A program made the position numbers and the translations under genes. The notes beneath the pieces are model-generated. The model was not told the DNA's origin, did no database searches, and saw nothing but the letters and a program-made list of their open reading frames with translations. From Clostridia bacterium (GTDB lineage Bacteria > Bacillota > Clostridia > Lachnospirales > CAG-274), in NCBI GenBank assembly GCA_030524425.1, contig JAUNGN010000002.1:114607-178606 (forward strand): a stretch of 64,000 nt of DNA, given 5' to 3'. Below are positions 17,804 to 29,163 of the stretch, in pieces; position 1 is the stretch's first letter; every line of letters begins with the position of its first letter.

Positions 17804-19066
17804 ATGGAGCATTTATTAATTAAGGGTAAGAATCCCCTTAAGGGTGAGGTTGTAATAAGCGGTGCTAAAAATGCAGTTGTAGCTATTATACCTGCAGCCA
17901 TTATTGCTAATGGTGTTTGTATTATTGATAATTTACCTGCCATTGAGGATGTTAAGTGTCTGCAGGACACTTTAACAAAGCTGGGTGCGGTTTGCGAGCT
18001 TATTGATGAGGGGACTCTTATGGTGGACTCCTCCGGCCTTAACAATTTTAATGCTACCTTTGATTCTGTAAGACGAATAAGGGCGTCCTATTATTTAATG
18101 GGTGCTCTGCTTGCCAGATTTAAGGAGGCTAAGGTTGCCCTGCCGGGCGGCTGTAATTTCGGAACAAGACCTATTGACCTTCATTTAAAGGCGTTCAGGG
18201 CATTGGGAGCCGTTATTGAAGAAGATTACGACAATGGTATTATTTCCCTCAAGGCTGAAAAACTTAAGGGAACCAATATTTTTCTTGATACTGTATCTGT
18301 CGGCGCAACTATTAATATTATGCTTGCGGCAACTCTTGCAGAGGGTGTCACCACTATTGAAAATGCGGCTAAAGAGCCTCATATTGTAGACACTGCAAAC
18401 TTCCTTAATATGCTTGGTGCAAAGATTAAGGGTGCAGGTACTGATGTTATAAGAATTACTGGTGTTGAAAGTCTTCATGGTGCGGAATATATGATTATTC
18501 CAGACCAGATTGAGGCGGGTACTTATATGATAGCTGCGGCAGCCTGCGGAGGTCATGTTTCTGTTAAGAATATTATTCCCAAGCATATGGACAGTCTTTC
18601 TGCCAAGCTTAAGGAAATGGGCTGTCAGGTTATAGAAGGTGACGATTATATTGATGTTATATCTGACGGCAGCCTTAGTGCCACAAGAGTTAAGACTATG
18701 GCTTATCCGGGCTTTCCTACGGATTTGCAGCCTCAGATGGTTGCCGGCCTTTCAAAGGCTGAGGGTATAAGCATACTTACGGAAACTGTTTGGGAAAACA
18801 GATATCAGTATATTGAACAGCTTAAAAAGTTTGGCTGTGATATATGTGTTGACGGCAGAGTTGCCACTATTCACGGTGTAAGGCAGCTTCACGGTGCCGA
18901 TGTTATGGCTACTGATTTAAGAGCAGGGGCAGCAATGATTATTGCAGGTCTTTCGGCTAACGGCATTACTAAAATCGGCAATGTAAGATTTATTGACAGA
19001 GGCTATGAAAAGATAGAATATAAGCTTAAAAGTTTAGGCGCAGATATTAAGAGGGTTAAAGACTGA
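17804..19066 (+). CDS. murA: UDP-N-acetylglucosamine 1-carboxyvinyltransferase
   Basis: A 420-residue EPSP-synthase-fold enzyme that transfers enolpyruvate from PEP to UDP-GlcNAc, the first committed step of peptidoglycan synthesis. The N-terminal SGAKNA carries the catalytic Lys22, and the loop PGGCNFGTRP holds Cys117, the residue alkylated by fosfomycin; it is therefore the Cys (sensitive) type. The start is ATG 17804 behind AGAGAGGTG; a GTG at 17792 overlaps the ribosome site. Its stop overlaps the next start by one base. Its placement inside a yyc-type cluster links wall synthesis with wall-stress regulation. Confidence 0.96.
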   Translation: MEHLLIKGKNPLKGEVVISGAKNAVVAIIPAAIIANGVCIIDNLPAIEDVKCLQDTLTKLGAVCELIDEGTLMVDSSGLNNFNATFDSVRRIRASYYLMGALLARFKEAKVALPGGCNFGTRPIDLHLKAFRALGAVIEEDYDNGIISLKAEKLKGTNIFLDTVSVGATINIMLAATLAEGVTTIENAAKEPHIVDTANFLNMLGAKIKGAGTDVIRITGVESLHGAEYMIIPDQIEAGTYMIAAAACGGHVSVKNIIPKHMDSLSAKLKEMGCQVIEGDDYIDVISDGSLSATRVKTMAYPGFPTDLQPQMVAGLSKAEGISILTETVWENRYQYIEQLKKFGCDICVDGRVATIHGVRQLHGADVMATDLRAGAAMIIAGLSANGITKIGNVRFIDRGYEKIEYKLKSLGADIKRVKD

Positions 19067-19866
19067 TGAAGCTTAAATTTGCTACTATTGCCAGCAGTTC
19101 TTCCGGTAATTGTGTTTACATAGGTACCGAATATACTAATATTTTAGTTGATGCGGGACTAAGCGGTAAAAAAATAGAAGAAGGCTTAAAGGAACTTGAA
19201 TTGGGCGGACAGGATATAGATGCCATATTTGTTACTCATGAGCATATTGACCATGTAGACGGTGTTGGTGTGCTTTCAAGAAGATATCATATACCCGTCT
19301 ATGCAACTGAGGGAACATGGGCGAATATGCCTTCAAAAATTAAGGCAGAAACTATTCGTGAGGATTTTAAAAGAAATGTGTATTCTGATGAAAATGTGAT
19401 ATTTAACGATCTCTGCATCAGACCCTTTGATATTCCTCATGATGCGGCTGAGCCTGTTGGTTACAGTATAATGTCGGACAACGATAAAATAACTATTGCA
19501 ACGGATATAGGGCATATTTCCCATAATATAAGAGAAAATGTGAAGGGTTCTTCAATTTTGCTTTTGGAAAGCAATCATGATATTGATATGCTTAAGAATG
19601 GTTCTTATGCCTATAATTTAAAGCAGAGAATTTTAAGTGATTACGGACACTTAAGCAATGACAATGCAGGAAAATTTTTGAGAGATTTTGCTGACAGCAG
19701 ACTTAAGTATGTGTTTTTGGGTCATTTAAGCAGAGAAAACAATACACCTCGGGTTGCCTTTGATACTGTTAAGGATATTGTGACTGACAGCGGTATTGAG
19801 CTTGGCGGTGACTTTAATATGTGGGTAGCCGCACCCTATGGTGTTAAAAGAAGGATTGAGCTGTAA
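19066..19866 (+). CDS. yycJ: YycJ/WalJ-type metallo-beta-lactamase-fold hydrolase
   Basis: A 266-residue MBL-fold protein with the metal-binding THEHIDHVDG motif near residue 57-66, a following Asp/His set (ATDIGHIS, LESNHD, FLGHLS), and the opening IASSSSGNC typical of YycJ. Members act on nucleic acids in some species and have been linked to coordination of wall and replication processes; the exact reaction here is inferred only to family level. ATG overlaps the murA stop (TGATG), and the stop overlaps the rlmH start (TAATG). Confidence 0.9.
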   Translation: MKLKFATIASSSSGNCVYIGTEYTNILVDAGLSGKKIEEGLKELELGGQDIDAIFVTHEHIDHVDGVGVLSRRYHIPVYATEGTWANMPSKIKAETIREDFKRNVYSDENVIFNDLCIRPFDIPHDAAEPVGYSIMSDNDKITIATDIGHISHNIRENVKGSSILLLESNHDIDMLKNGSYAYNLKQRILSDYGHLSNDNAGKFLRDFADSRLKYVFLGHLSRENNTPRVAFDTVKDIVTDSGIELGGDFNMWVAAPYGVKRRIEL

Positions 19867-20342
19867 TGAAAATAACTGTTGCCTGTGTGGGTAAAATAAA
19901 GGAAAGGTATTTTACTGATGCCATTAATGAATATTCAAAAAGACTTTCAAGATATGTAAGCCTTAATATTGCTGAAACAGCTGATGAGAAAGCGCCTGAA
20001 AATATGAGTAAGGCGCAGATGATGCAGGTTAAAGAGACTGAGGGAGAAAGACTTTTAAAAATATTTAAGGACAGCTATGTTGTTGCCCTTGATATTAATG
20101 GCAGGAAAATGACAAGTGAGGGCTTTGCGGATTTTATATCCGGCACTATGATAAAGGGTGTAAGTCATATTACTTTCGTAATCGGCGGTTCCCTTGGTCT
20201 TAGTGACAGGGTGCTTGAAAGAGCTGATTATAGACTGAGCTTTTCTGATATGACTTTTCCTCATCAGCTTATGAGAGTTATACTTTTGGAACAAATTTAC
20301 AGAGCAAACAGAATAATGAAGAATGAACCCTATCATAAATAG
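19866..20342 (+). CDS. rlmH: 23S rRNA pseudouridine-1915 N3-methyltransferase RlmH
   Basis: A 158-residue SPOUT methyltransferase that methylates pseudouridine 1915 in helix 69 of 23S rRNA. It opens MKITVACVGKIKERY, has the SAM-binding FVIGGSLGLS and the C-terminal trefoil-knot MTFPHQLMRVILLEQIYRA and PYHK ending. Length is exactly that of the family. It is the last gene of the murA-yycJ-rlmH unit. The terminator stem includes its stop codon. Confidence 0.96.
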   Translation: MKITVACVGKIKERYFTDAINEYSKRLSRYVSLNIAETADEKAPENMSKAQMMQVKETEGERLLKIFKDSYVVALDINGRKMTSEGFADFISGTMIKGVSHITFVIGGSLGLSDRVLERADYRLSFSDMTFPHQLMRVILLEQIYRANRIMKNEPYHK

Positions 20343-20360
20343 TGATAGGGCTTTTATTTT
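20328..20360 (+). terminator. Terminator of murA-yycJ-rlmH
   Basis: CCCTATCA (20328-20335) pairs with TGATAGGG (20343-20350), followed by CTTTTATTTT. The stem covers the last codons and stop of rlmH. Confidence 0.85.
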
Positions 20361-20479
20361 GTTAAATTATAATATCTTAATGAAAAATTAAACAAATATA
20401 ATGAAAATTAAATTGTAAAACCACCCCATTTAGTGTTATACTGTATGTAGATATGTTTTTAGTTTGTAGGAGAAAAATT

Positions 20480-21826
20480 ATGAATGCAAAAATCAGTTTT
20501 GTATCACTTGGATGTGATAAAAATTTAATAGACAGTGAAATTATGTTAGGTCTTATTGATGAGGAGGGTTATAGTATAACCTATGATGACAGTGAGGCTG
20601 ACATTATAATTATAAACAGCTGCGGTTTTATTATGGAGGCTAATCAGGAGGCTATTGACAAGGTCCTTGAAATGGCTGATTACAAAAGAGATGGAAAGTG
20701 TAAGGCTCTTATTGTAACGGGATGTATGGCACAGAGGTATAAGGATGAAATATTTGAGTCATTGCCGGAGGTTGATGCAGTTGTAGGTACAGGTGATTTT
20801 GAAAACATCGGTGATGTAATTAAAAGGCTTTTGGAGGGAGAAAAACAAGTAAAGCTTGTTACGGATAAGGAGCATCTTTTAAACCCTGATAACAGTTACA
20901 AGAGAATTATAACCACAACAGGAGGATTCAGCTATTTAAAAATTGCTGAAGGCTGTGACAACCATTGTACCTACTGTACAATTCCTTCTTTAAGAGGTCA
21001 TTATCGTTCAAGAACTGTTGAATCTCTTGTTAAGGAAGCATCAATCCTGGCTGAAAAGGGTGTAAGAGAGCTTATACTTATTGCTCAGGATACTTCAATG
21101 TACGGCATGGATTTATATGGAGAAAAGTCGCTTCCAAGACTTTTAAGAGAGCTCAGTAAAATAGAAGATATTAAATGGCTTAGGATTCTCTACTGTTACC
21201 CTGAAAATGTAACCGATGAATTAATTGATGAAATGGCAAATAATCCTAAGGTTCTGCACTATTTGGATATGCCTGTTCAGCATAGTGAAAACAGAATACT
21301 TAAACTCATGGGAAGAAGAAGCACAAGAGAAGGCTTAAAGGAAACTATAGCAAAAATGAGAGCAAAAATGCCTGATATTTGTATAAGAACTACTCTTATA
21401 ACAGGCTTCCCTTCAGAAACCGGGGAGGAGTTTAAGGCTCAGTGTGATTTTATAAAGGAGGCTGAGTTTGACCGACTTGGCGTATTTACTTATTCTGCAG
21501 AAGAAGGCACTCCTGCCGCAAAAATGGACAGTCAGATTGCCGAAGAAGTTAAGGCGGAGAGGAAAGACTATATTTTACAGCTGCAAAGAGGTATTTCCGC
21601 TTCTGTATGTGAAAAATATGTGGGCAAAATTCTTGAAGTTATTGTAGAGGGTAAAATTGAGGGTGATGAGGACAATATTTACTGCGGAAGAAGCTACAGG
21701 GATTGCTATGAAATAGACGGTTTTGTGTTCTTTAAGTCTGACGAGGAGCTTCTTGCGGGAGATTTTTATAATATTAAGATTACGGAAGCAGGAGATTATG
21801 ACCTGATTGGAGAAAGGATTGACTAA
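20480..21826 (+). CDS. rimO: Ribosomal protein S12 methylthiotransferase
   Basis: A 448-residue radical-SAM enzyme that adds a methylthio group to an Asp of ribosomal protein S12. The N-terminal UPF0004 domain carries cluster cysteines 12, 48 and 82 (SLGCDKN, NSCGF, VTGCMA). The radical SAM core has CDNHCTYC at 159-166, and a TRAM domain forms the last 65 residues. SLGCDKN rather than the MiaB consensus favours RimO. The start is ATG 20480 behind GTAGGAG; an upstream ATG at 20453 lacks a ribosome site. It is followed one base later by pgsA. Confidence 0.93.
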   Translation: MNAKISFVSLGCDKNLIDSEIMLGLIDEEGYSITYDDSEADIIIINSCGFIMEANQEAIDKVLEMADYKRDGKCKALIVTGCMAQRYKDEIFESLPEVDAVVGTGDFENIGDVIKRLLEGEKQVKLVTDKEHLLNPDNSYKRIITTTGGFSYLKIAEGCDNHCTYCTIPSLRGHYRSRTVESLVKEASILAEKGVRELILIAQDTSMYGMDLYGEKSLPRLLRELSKIEDIKWLRILYCYPENVTDELIDEMANNPKVLHYLDMPVQHSENRILKLMGRRSTREGLKETIAKMRAKMPDICIRTTLITGFPSETGEEFKAQCDFIKEAEFDRLGVFTYSAEEGTPAAKMDSQIAEEVKAERKDYILQLQRGISASVCEKYVGKILEVIVEGKIEGDEDNIYCGRSYRDCYEIDGFVFFKSDEELLAGDFYNIKITEAGDYDLIGERID

Positions 21827-21827
21827 T

Positions 21828-22373
21828 ATGAATTTACCTAATAAACTTACTATACTCAGAATAATAATGATACCTTTCTTTTTATTATTTTTGCTGTGTG
21901 ACCTTGGGCAGGCAGGCAGATATACGGCGACTGCCATTTTTTGTATAGCGTCCCTTACGGATATGCTTGACGGCTATATTGCCAGAAAATACAATATGGT
22001 TACTAATTTCGGCAAGTTTATGGATCCTTTGGCGGATAAGCTTCTCGTAAGCTCCGCAATGATTGCGCTTATCGGTATTGACGGAGCTGTTGTGCCGCTG
22101 CCGGCTGTTGTTGTTATTATTATAATTGCAAGAGAATTTGTTATTACGGGCTTCAGGACTCTTGCAGTAGAACAGAATATTGTTATTGCGGCAGGATTTT
22201 GGGGCAAGCTTAAGACTATTTGTCAAATGGCTATGCTTATTGTTTTGCTTATTAATATTGATAATACTGTTATTAGTGTAATAAGCTATATACTTATTTA
22301 TATGAGTCTGGCTCTTGCAATTATTTCTGCCGTTGATTATATTGTAAGAAACAGACAGGTTTTAAAGGGCTGA
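21828..22373 (+). CDS. pgsA: CDP-diacylglycerol-glycerol-3-phosphate 3-phosphatidyltransferase
   Basis: A 181-residue membrane enzyme making phosphatidylglycerophosphate. It opens MNLPNKLTILRI and carries the CDP-alcohol phosphotransferase motif spread as D45..DG..AR........G...D...D (residues 45-70, DMLDGYIAR then GKFMDPLAD). Five or six hydrophobic helices. The start is ATG 21828, two bases after the rimO stop, with GGAGAAAGGA inside the end of rimO. The rimO-pgsA order is common in Firmicutes. Confidence 0.95.
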   Translation: MNLPNKLTILRIIMIPFFLLFLLCDLGQAGRYTATAIFCIASLTDMLDGYIARKYNMVTNFGKFMDPLADKLLVSSAMIALIGIDGAVVPLPAVVVIIIIAREFVITGFRTLAVEQNIVIAAGFWGKLKTICQMAMLIVLLINIDNTVISVISYILIYMSLALAIISAVDYIVRNRQVLKG

Positions 22374-22415
22374 TTATTACTTAGGGGAGTTGCCTGTTAT
22401 GAAGAGGGTGAAGGT

Positions 22416-23774
22416 TTGAAAAAGATAATTTCTTTGTGTCTTGCATTTTTTATGACCGGTGTTTTAGTATGGGCTGACGATGATTTCAGTGATATGCCTG
22501 TACAGGAGCAGGCAGATACTGCAGGAGCATATTTTGGTGAAATAATTAAATATATACAGGAAAACTATGTGGGAGGAGAGGTAGACACGCAAAGGCTTGT
22601 TCAGGCTGCCGTAAGAGCTGTGGTAGGTGAGCTTGATGATTACAGTGACTACCTTACTCAGGAGGAATATGATTTGGTTAAGGCGTCTGAAAGGACTGTG
22701 TGGTATGCACCTGAGTTTAAGTGTGATTTTTCGGGAGGAGGCTATCCTGTAATATCCGAAATTTCAAGAGGCTCAAGAGCCTATCAGGACGGAATAAGAG
22801 CAGGAGATGAAATAAGGTCCATTAAAGGTGTATCCTCTTATGCTATAGGCGAGGAGGAATATTTTGATTCTGTAACCTCTGATGTGGCTGAATCTGTTAA
22901 TATGAGTATTTCAAGAGGAGATACAATTAAGAATTATTCAATAAATCTTGTAAGAGTTGAACTCCATTCCGTAAGTGCTGTTAATAATATGTCTGAACTA
23001 AACAATAAAAATCAGGTATTTACAGATGATTCCGTAGGCTATATAAAGATTACAACATTTACAAATAATACCTCTCAGGACTTTGCCAGGGCCATACGTG
23101 AATTTAAGGAGGCAGGCAAGACAAAACTTATACTGGATTTAAGAGGCAATACGGGAGGATATGTTGATGAGGCAATAAATGTTGCAAAACTTATTGTACC
23201 TAATGGTGTAATAATTACCACAAGAGATAAAAAGGGCAATATAACAACCTACAGCTCTGATTTGAAGGTAAAGCCTTATGAAAAATGTGTTGTACTTGTT
23301 GACGGAATGACAGCTTCTTCTGCGGAAATTGTGGCTTCTGCCATGCAGGACAGCGGTGCGGCTAAAATTGTGGGTGAGAAAACTTTCGGTAAGGGTGTTA
23401 TGCAAAGCGTTATGTCCTTTGACGATTTAGGTGTGGTTAAAATGACAACACTTGAGTATTCCTCACGATACGGCAAGAAAATTGACGGTGTAGGCATTAC
23501 TCCGGATATTACTGTTGATAAAATTCTTTTTGTATCGGAAGAGGATAAGCTTGACAGTGAAAATGTAATTGCGGCATTTAAATTTTTAGGTTTCAGAGTA
23601 GATGAAAATAACAGTGTTGAAAGAAATTTAGGACGCTATCAGGCTGAAATGAATCTTGATGTTACCTATAAGCTTGACGGTCCTACCGTTGCCGCAATGA
23701 ACTATGAAATATATACTGAGCTTGTGGAAAGTGACAGAATTCTGGGAGTAGGATATATAAATCTTTTGGGTTAA
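22416..23774 (+). CDS. C-terminal processing protease, S41 family with PDZ domain
   Basis: A 452-residue exported serine protease. A signal peptide or anchor (1-20) is followed by a PDZ domain (about 100-180, with YPVISEISRGSRAYQDGIRAGDEI) and the S41 catalytic domain with DLRGNTGG near 241, catalytic Ser301 in TASSAE and Lys326 in FGKG. A C-terminal 65-residue segment resembles a peptidoglycan-binding-like helical module. The start is TTG 22416; AGAGGGTGAAGG lies upstream, and no ATG fits. Family members process secreted or sporulation signalling proteins; the target here is unknown. Downstream of pgsA by 42 bases. Confidence 0.88.
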   Translation: MKKIISLCLAFFMTGVLVWADDDFSDMPVQEQADTAGAYFGEIIKYIQENYVGGEVDTQRLVQAAVRAVVGELDDYSDYLTQEEYDLVKASERTVWYAPEFKCDFSGGGYPVISEISRGSRAYQDGIRAGDEIRSIKGVSSYAIGEEEYFDSVTSDVAESVNMSISRGDTIKNYSINLVRVELHSVSAVNNMSELNNKNQVFTDDSVGYIKITTFTNNTSQDFARAIREFKEAGKTKLILDLRGNTGGYVDEAINVAKLIVPNGVIITTRDKKGNITTYSSDLKVKPYEKCVVLVDGMTASSAEIVASAMQDSGAAKIVGEKTFGKGVMQSVMSFDDLGVVKMTTLEYSSRYGKKIDGVGITPDITVDKILFVSEEDKLDSENVIAAFKFLGFRVDENNSVERNLGRYQAEMNLDVTYKLDGPTVAAMNYEIYTELVESDRILGVGYINLLG

Positions 23775-23867
23775 TCTTTTCATATAATCTATTGACTGAA
23801 TGGCTATTCTAATGTATAATTATAAGAGTTTTTGAAGTTTTTGTAGAAATTACAGATATATTTATGA

Positions 23868-25484
<1,617 letters not shown>

Positions 25485-25487
25485 TTA

Positions 25488-25509
25488 AAGCCCTGTGAAA
25501 ACAGGGCTT
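25488..25509 (+). terminator. Hairpin after pyrG
   Basis: AAGCCCTGT pairs with ACAGGGCTT around GAAA. The tract after it (ATGGTTGTT) is not T-rich, so termination may be partial or Rho-assisted. Confidence 0.55.
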
Positions 25510-25597
25510 ATGGTTGTTAAGGGGATAAGTGGTTACAAAAAGTTCCCGTTCTTTGTCAATTAATTTAATTGATATACATAGGCAAGGTGGTGAAAAA

Positions 25598-26527
25598 GTG
25601 GAAAAAATATCAGCAATAGTTCCCTGTTACAATGAAGAAGATGTTTTAGAATATTTTTATAATGAAATATGTGGGGCGGCAGAGGAAATGAAGTCATCTG
25701 CAGAATTTGAATTCTTGTTTATAGACGATGGATCAAAGGATAAAACCCTTGAAATAATAAAGAAATTTGCAGAAAATGATGATAGAGTGCACTATATTTC
25801 GTTTTCCCGTAATTTTGGCAAGGAATCGGCAATGTATGCAGGTTTTCAAAATGCAGCAGGAGATTATGTTGCAGTGCTGGATGCTGACTTACAGGATCCT
25901 CCAAGGCTTATTAAGGATATGTACAGGTATATTAAAGAAGAAAATTATGACAGTGTTGCAACAAGACGTGTTACAAGATGCGGTGAGCCTGTTATACGCT
26001 CTTTTTTTGCAAGGTGCTTTTATAAACTTATAAACAAAATTTCCAAGACCGAAATTGTTGACGGAGCAAGAGATTTCCGCCTTATGACAAGACAAATGGT
26101 TGATGCAATACTTGAAGTAACGGAGTACAACAGATTTACTAAAGGCATATATGGCTGGATTGGTTTTGAAACAAAGTGGATAGAATATGAAAATGTTGAA
26201 AGGGCTGCAGGAAAAACTAAATGGTCTTTTTGGAAGCTTTTAATTTATTCTATGGAAGGAATTGTAGGCTTTTCAACGGCACCTTTGGCGCTTTCATCAA
26301 TTGTGGGGCTTGTAATGTGCCTGGTTGCGGTTTTAGCCATTTTTTTTATAATTATAAGAAAATTTATTTTTGGAGATCCTACAAGCGGATGGCCGTCTTT
26401 GGTTTGTATAATACTTTTTATTGGAGGTATACAGCTGTTTTGTGTAGGTATATTAAGCCAGTATATGGCAAAGGCATATCTGGAAACCAAAAACAGACCT
26501 ATATATGTGGTTAAGGAAAAGAGGTAG
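25598..26527 (+). CDS. Family 2 glycosyltransferase, polyprenyl-phosphate sugar type (GtrB/DPM1-like)
   Basis: A 309-residue enzyme with a cytoplasmic GT2 domain (SAIVPCYNEED at the start, FIDDGSKD, VLDADLQDPP as the DXD region, GARDFRLM) and two C-terminal membrane helices (about 225-250 and 262-290). This layout is that of transferases loading a sugar onto undecaprenyl phosphate for later transfer outside the cell. The GTG at 25598 is preceded by AAGGTGGTG and gives the family start; the frame extends upstream to 25529 without a ribosome site. The next gene, a large membrane protein, may be the matching polyprenyl-P-sugar user. Confidence 0.88.
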   Translation: MEKISAIVPCYNEEDVLEYFYNEICGAAEEMKSSAEFEFLFIDDGSKDKTLEIIKKFAENDDRVHYISFSRNFGKESAMYAGFQNAAGDYVAVLDADLQDPPRLIKDMYRYIKEENYDSVATRRVTRCGEPVIRSFFARCFYKLINKISKTEIVDGARDFRLMTRQMVDAILEVTEYNRFTKGIYGWIGFETKWIEYENVERAAGKTKWSFWKLLIYSMEGIVGFSTAPLALSSIVGLVMCLVAVLAIFFIIIRKFIFGDPTSGWPSLVCIILFIGGIQLFCVGILSQYMAKAYLETKNRPIYVVKEKR

Positions 26528-26539
26528 GAGGAGATTTTA

Positions 26540-28813
26540 TTGAATAGGCGTAAACCTTTATTTATACTGTACTTATGTGTATGGTTTTTTCTTTGCATAA
26601 GCATTTACAGTAATGGAGAAGCTGATAAATATTCTGAATATTTTGGCACAGATGCTCTTAGTTCAAATTATTATAATTCATTTACCCTTGATGATGACAG
26701 GTTTGACGGAATATTTACATATGGTCCTTACTGTAATCTCCATGCAGGCAAGTATGAAATAACTTTAAATTACAGTGCAGATACGGATGATAATTATATT
26801 GATATTTCAGAAAACGGAAAACCTCTGTCAGAGTATGAGAATATTAAGCTGGATAAAGGTGAATCAAAAAAGATTATAAAGCTTGAATTAAAAAATGATG
26901 TAAATAATTTTGAGCTGCGTACCTATTATGGCGGCAAGGGCTATTTCAGCGTTGATGGCATAGATATTAAATCTGAAGGAAGAATTTTTAATGACAGTTT
27001 ATTTGTAGTATTTATAGTCACCGTATTGTTTGTACTGGCAGGCTTGAAGCTGTTTTTAAGTAAAGAGGACAGGTTTGGGTTTGACGATAGCAATGTTGAT
27101 TACAGAATACTTTTCGGATTAATACTTATTACTGTTTTTATTAGCTATCCTCTTTTTAACAGTATGATATTTAACGGACATGATACACAGGTTCATGTAA
27201 CAAGAATAGAGGGCATTAAAAATGGTCTTTTAGACGGACAATTCCCTGTAAGGATGCATCCTCAGGCAGTATATGAATTTGGTTATGGTGATGCAATTCT
27301 TTATCCCGAGCTGTTTTTATATATACCGGCGGTTTTGCGGATTTTGGGCGTTTCCATGCCTCTTGCTTATAATACGTTTTGTGTTCTTGTTAATATAGCA
27401 ACTGCTGCTATTGCATATTTTTCGTTTAAAAATATATTTAAGGAAAAGCATGCCGGCTTTTTGGGGGCTGTATTATACTTAAGTGCAATATACAGAATGA
27501 CAAATCTGTATATAAGAGGTGCAATGGGTGAAGGACTTGCCTGTGTTTTTCTGCCTTTAATTATTTACGGACTGTATGAAATATTTTTTGGCGACAGTTC
27601 TAAGTGGATATATTTCACCTTAGCCTGTACGGGGGTACTGCAAAGCCACGTACTGTCTGTGCTTATGGTTGCAGTGTTTGCAATAATGTTCGGCATAGTG
27701 TTTGTCACCAGATTATCGGATAAGAAAAGGCTTATTAATTTGCTTAAATCCTGCGGTCTTTCAGTGCTTTTGAACCTGTGGTTTATAGTTCCTTTTCTTC
27801 AGTTTAATGCACAGGAGCTTAGCACTGATATAATGAAAAGAAATTTATATAACAACAGTTTGCAGCTTATAAATGTTTTATATCCTTTCCCTGCGTCAGA
27901 GGGCTGGGGGCTTGACCTTTTGAACAGAAGCCTTGAGGGCATGATGTCCCTTACTGTAGGCTTGCCTGTTATTATAGGGGTTGTATTGCTTATATACAGC
28001 CTATTGTTTGATAAATATAATAATGGCGGGAAAGAGGGATATAATAGAAGAAATACAGCACTTGTATTAATGATATTTGGGTTTATTGCCTTGTATCTTA
28101 CATCTGATTTCTTCCCATGGTATGTTTTGCAGAATAATAACCTTTTTGGTGACAGTGTGGGTGTACTGCAGTTTCCTTGGAGGTTTCTTTCTTCTGCATC
28201 TGTTTTTCTTGCAGGGGCAGGAGGCTATGGAATATATGCAGCAGGTAAAAAAAGCAGAAACATGAAAATGGCTGTTATTTTAACATTTTTAGTTGTTTTG
28301 GTATTTGCAGGGCATTACCTTACTGACTATACATATAACGAACCTTATATGCAAAAGACAGATGTAATAACCTATGAGCCTAAGGATGCAGGTGAATATT
28401 TACCTAAAAATACCGACAGGGATAACCTTGAATGGAGATATAAAAATAATATCGGGCCTGAAACATCAGGCTCCGAGGTTGTTGTAATGGAATATACAAA
28501 GAAGGGAACTCATATAGATTTAACCTATCATGCCTATGAAGAAGGCGGCTATATAGATGTACCGCTGTTAGGGTACATTGGATATAGTGCAAAAACTGAC
28601 AAGGGAGAATCTCTTGAAACAGGTTTGGGAGAAAATAATCTTCTGCGTGTATATCTGGGAGATAATACGCAAGGCAGTATTAAAATAAGATATGGACAAA
28701 GCCTGCTATGGAGTATCAGTTTTTATATTTCCCTTTGGTCATTTATAGCTGTTTTGGTGTTTAAGTTTAATAAAAGAAAAAGAATAAGAATAACCGATAT
28801 TCTGCATAAATAA
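26540..28813 (+). CDS. Large polytopic membrane protein, YfhO/6-pyruvoyl-tetrahydropterin-synthase-related type
   Basis: A 757-residue protein with an N-terminal helix, an extracytoplasmic beta-rich insert (about residues 30-145), then roughly ten to twelve hydrophobic helices and a C-terminal extracytoplasmic domain before a last helix. HDTQVHVTRIEGIKNGLLDG after the second helix resembles the acidic/His region of GT-C glycosyltransferases. The start is TTG 26540 behind TAGGAGGAG, with no usable ATG near it. It begins 12 bases after the GT2 gene. Together they suggest polyprenyl-phosphate-sugar-dependent surface glycosylation; the acceptor is unknown. Confidence 0.65.
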   Translation: MNRRKPLFILYLCVWFFLCISIYSNGEADKYSEYFGTDALSSNYYNSFTLDDDRFDGIFTYGPYCNLHAGKYEITLNYSADTDDNYIDISENGKPLSEYENIKLDKGESKKIIKLELKNDVNNFELRTYYGGKGYFSVDGIDIKSEGRIFNDSLFVVFIVTVLFVLAGLKLFLSKEDRFGFDDSNVDYRILFGLILITVFISYPLFNSMIFNGHDTQVHVTRIEGIKNGLLDGQFPVRMHPQAVYEFGYGDAILYPELFLYIPAVLRILGVSMPLAYNTFCVLVNIATAAIAYFSFKNIFKEKHAGFLGAVLYLSAIYRMTNLYIRGAMGEGLACVFLPLIIYGLYEIFFGDSSKWIYFTLACTGVLQSHVLSVLMVAVFAIMFGIVFVTRLSDKKRLINLLKSCGLSVLLNLWFIVPFLQFNAQELSTDIMKRNLYNNSLQLINVLYPFPASEGWGLDLLNRSLEGMMSLTVGLPVIIGVVLLIYSLLFDKYNNGGKEGYNRRNTALVLMIFGFIALYLTSDFFPWYVLQNNNLFGDSVGVLQFPWRFLSSASVFLAGAGGYGIYAAGKKSRNMKMAVILTFLVVLVFAGHYLTDYTYNEPYMQKTDVITYEPKDAGEYLPKNTDRDNLEWRYKNNIGPETSGSEVVVMEYTKKGTHIDLTYHAYEEGGYIDVPLLGYIGYSAKTDKGESLETGLGENNLLRVYLGDNTQGSIKIRYGQSLLWSISFYISLWSFIAVLVFKFNKRKRIRITDILHK

Positions 28814-28821
28814 AGCTATTA

Positions 28822-28855
28822 AATCCCCGCTTAAGTGCGGGGGTTTGTTTTTTTG
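28822..28855 (+). terminator. Terminator of the glycosylation pair
   Basis: AATCCCCGC pairs with GCGGGGGTT around TTAAGT and is followed by TGTTTTTTT. It sits 9 bases after the stop at 28813. Confidence 0.9.
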
Positions 28856-29134
28856 TGAAGAAAATATATGAATTTAAAATATATTTTCATTTCATTTTTT
28901 AATCAAAAAATTGCGTAAAATCATTGTACAAGCTTTAAATTTTGCAGGAAATAAAATCAAAAAATTCCTTTATTTATAAATAAATATACAAAAAAACGTG
29001 ATAAAAATTGTATAATTTATCCATACTCAATTATATTTTATAAAAAAAGTAATGGATATTAATATAAAAATATCTGATTTTTTCGGAAATTTTAACAAAT
29101 CCTTACTTTAGCTTAATAAAATTTTATATTTCTA

Positions 29135-29163
29135 TTGACAAAAATTAACTCAGAATTTATAAT
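29135..29163 (+). promoter_or_regulatory. Consensus sigma-A promoter of the liv operon
   Basis: TTGACA (29135-29140) and TATAAT (29158-29163), 17 bases apart, both perfect. The expected start is near 29170, leaving an 88-base leader that opens with a GGGCACG/CGTGCCC hairpin (29178-29203). The spacer holds AATTAACTCAGAATT, which matches 11 of 15 positions of the CodY box. Confidence 0.85.
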
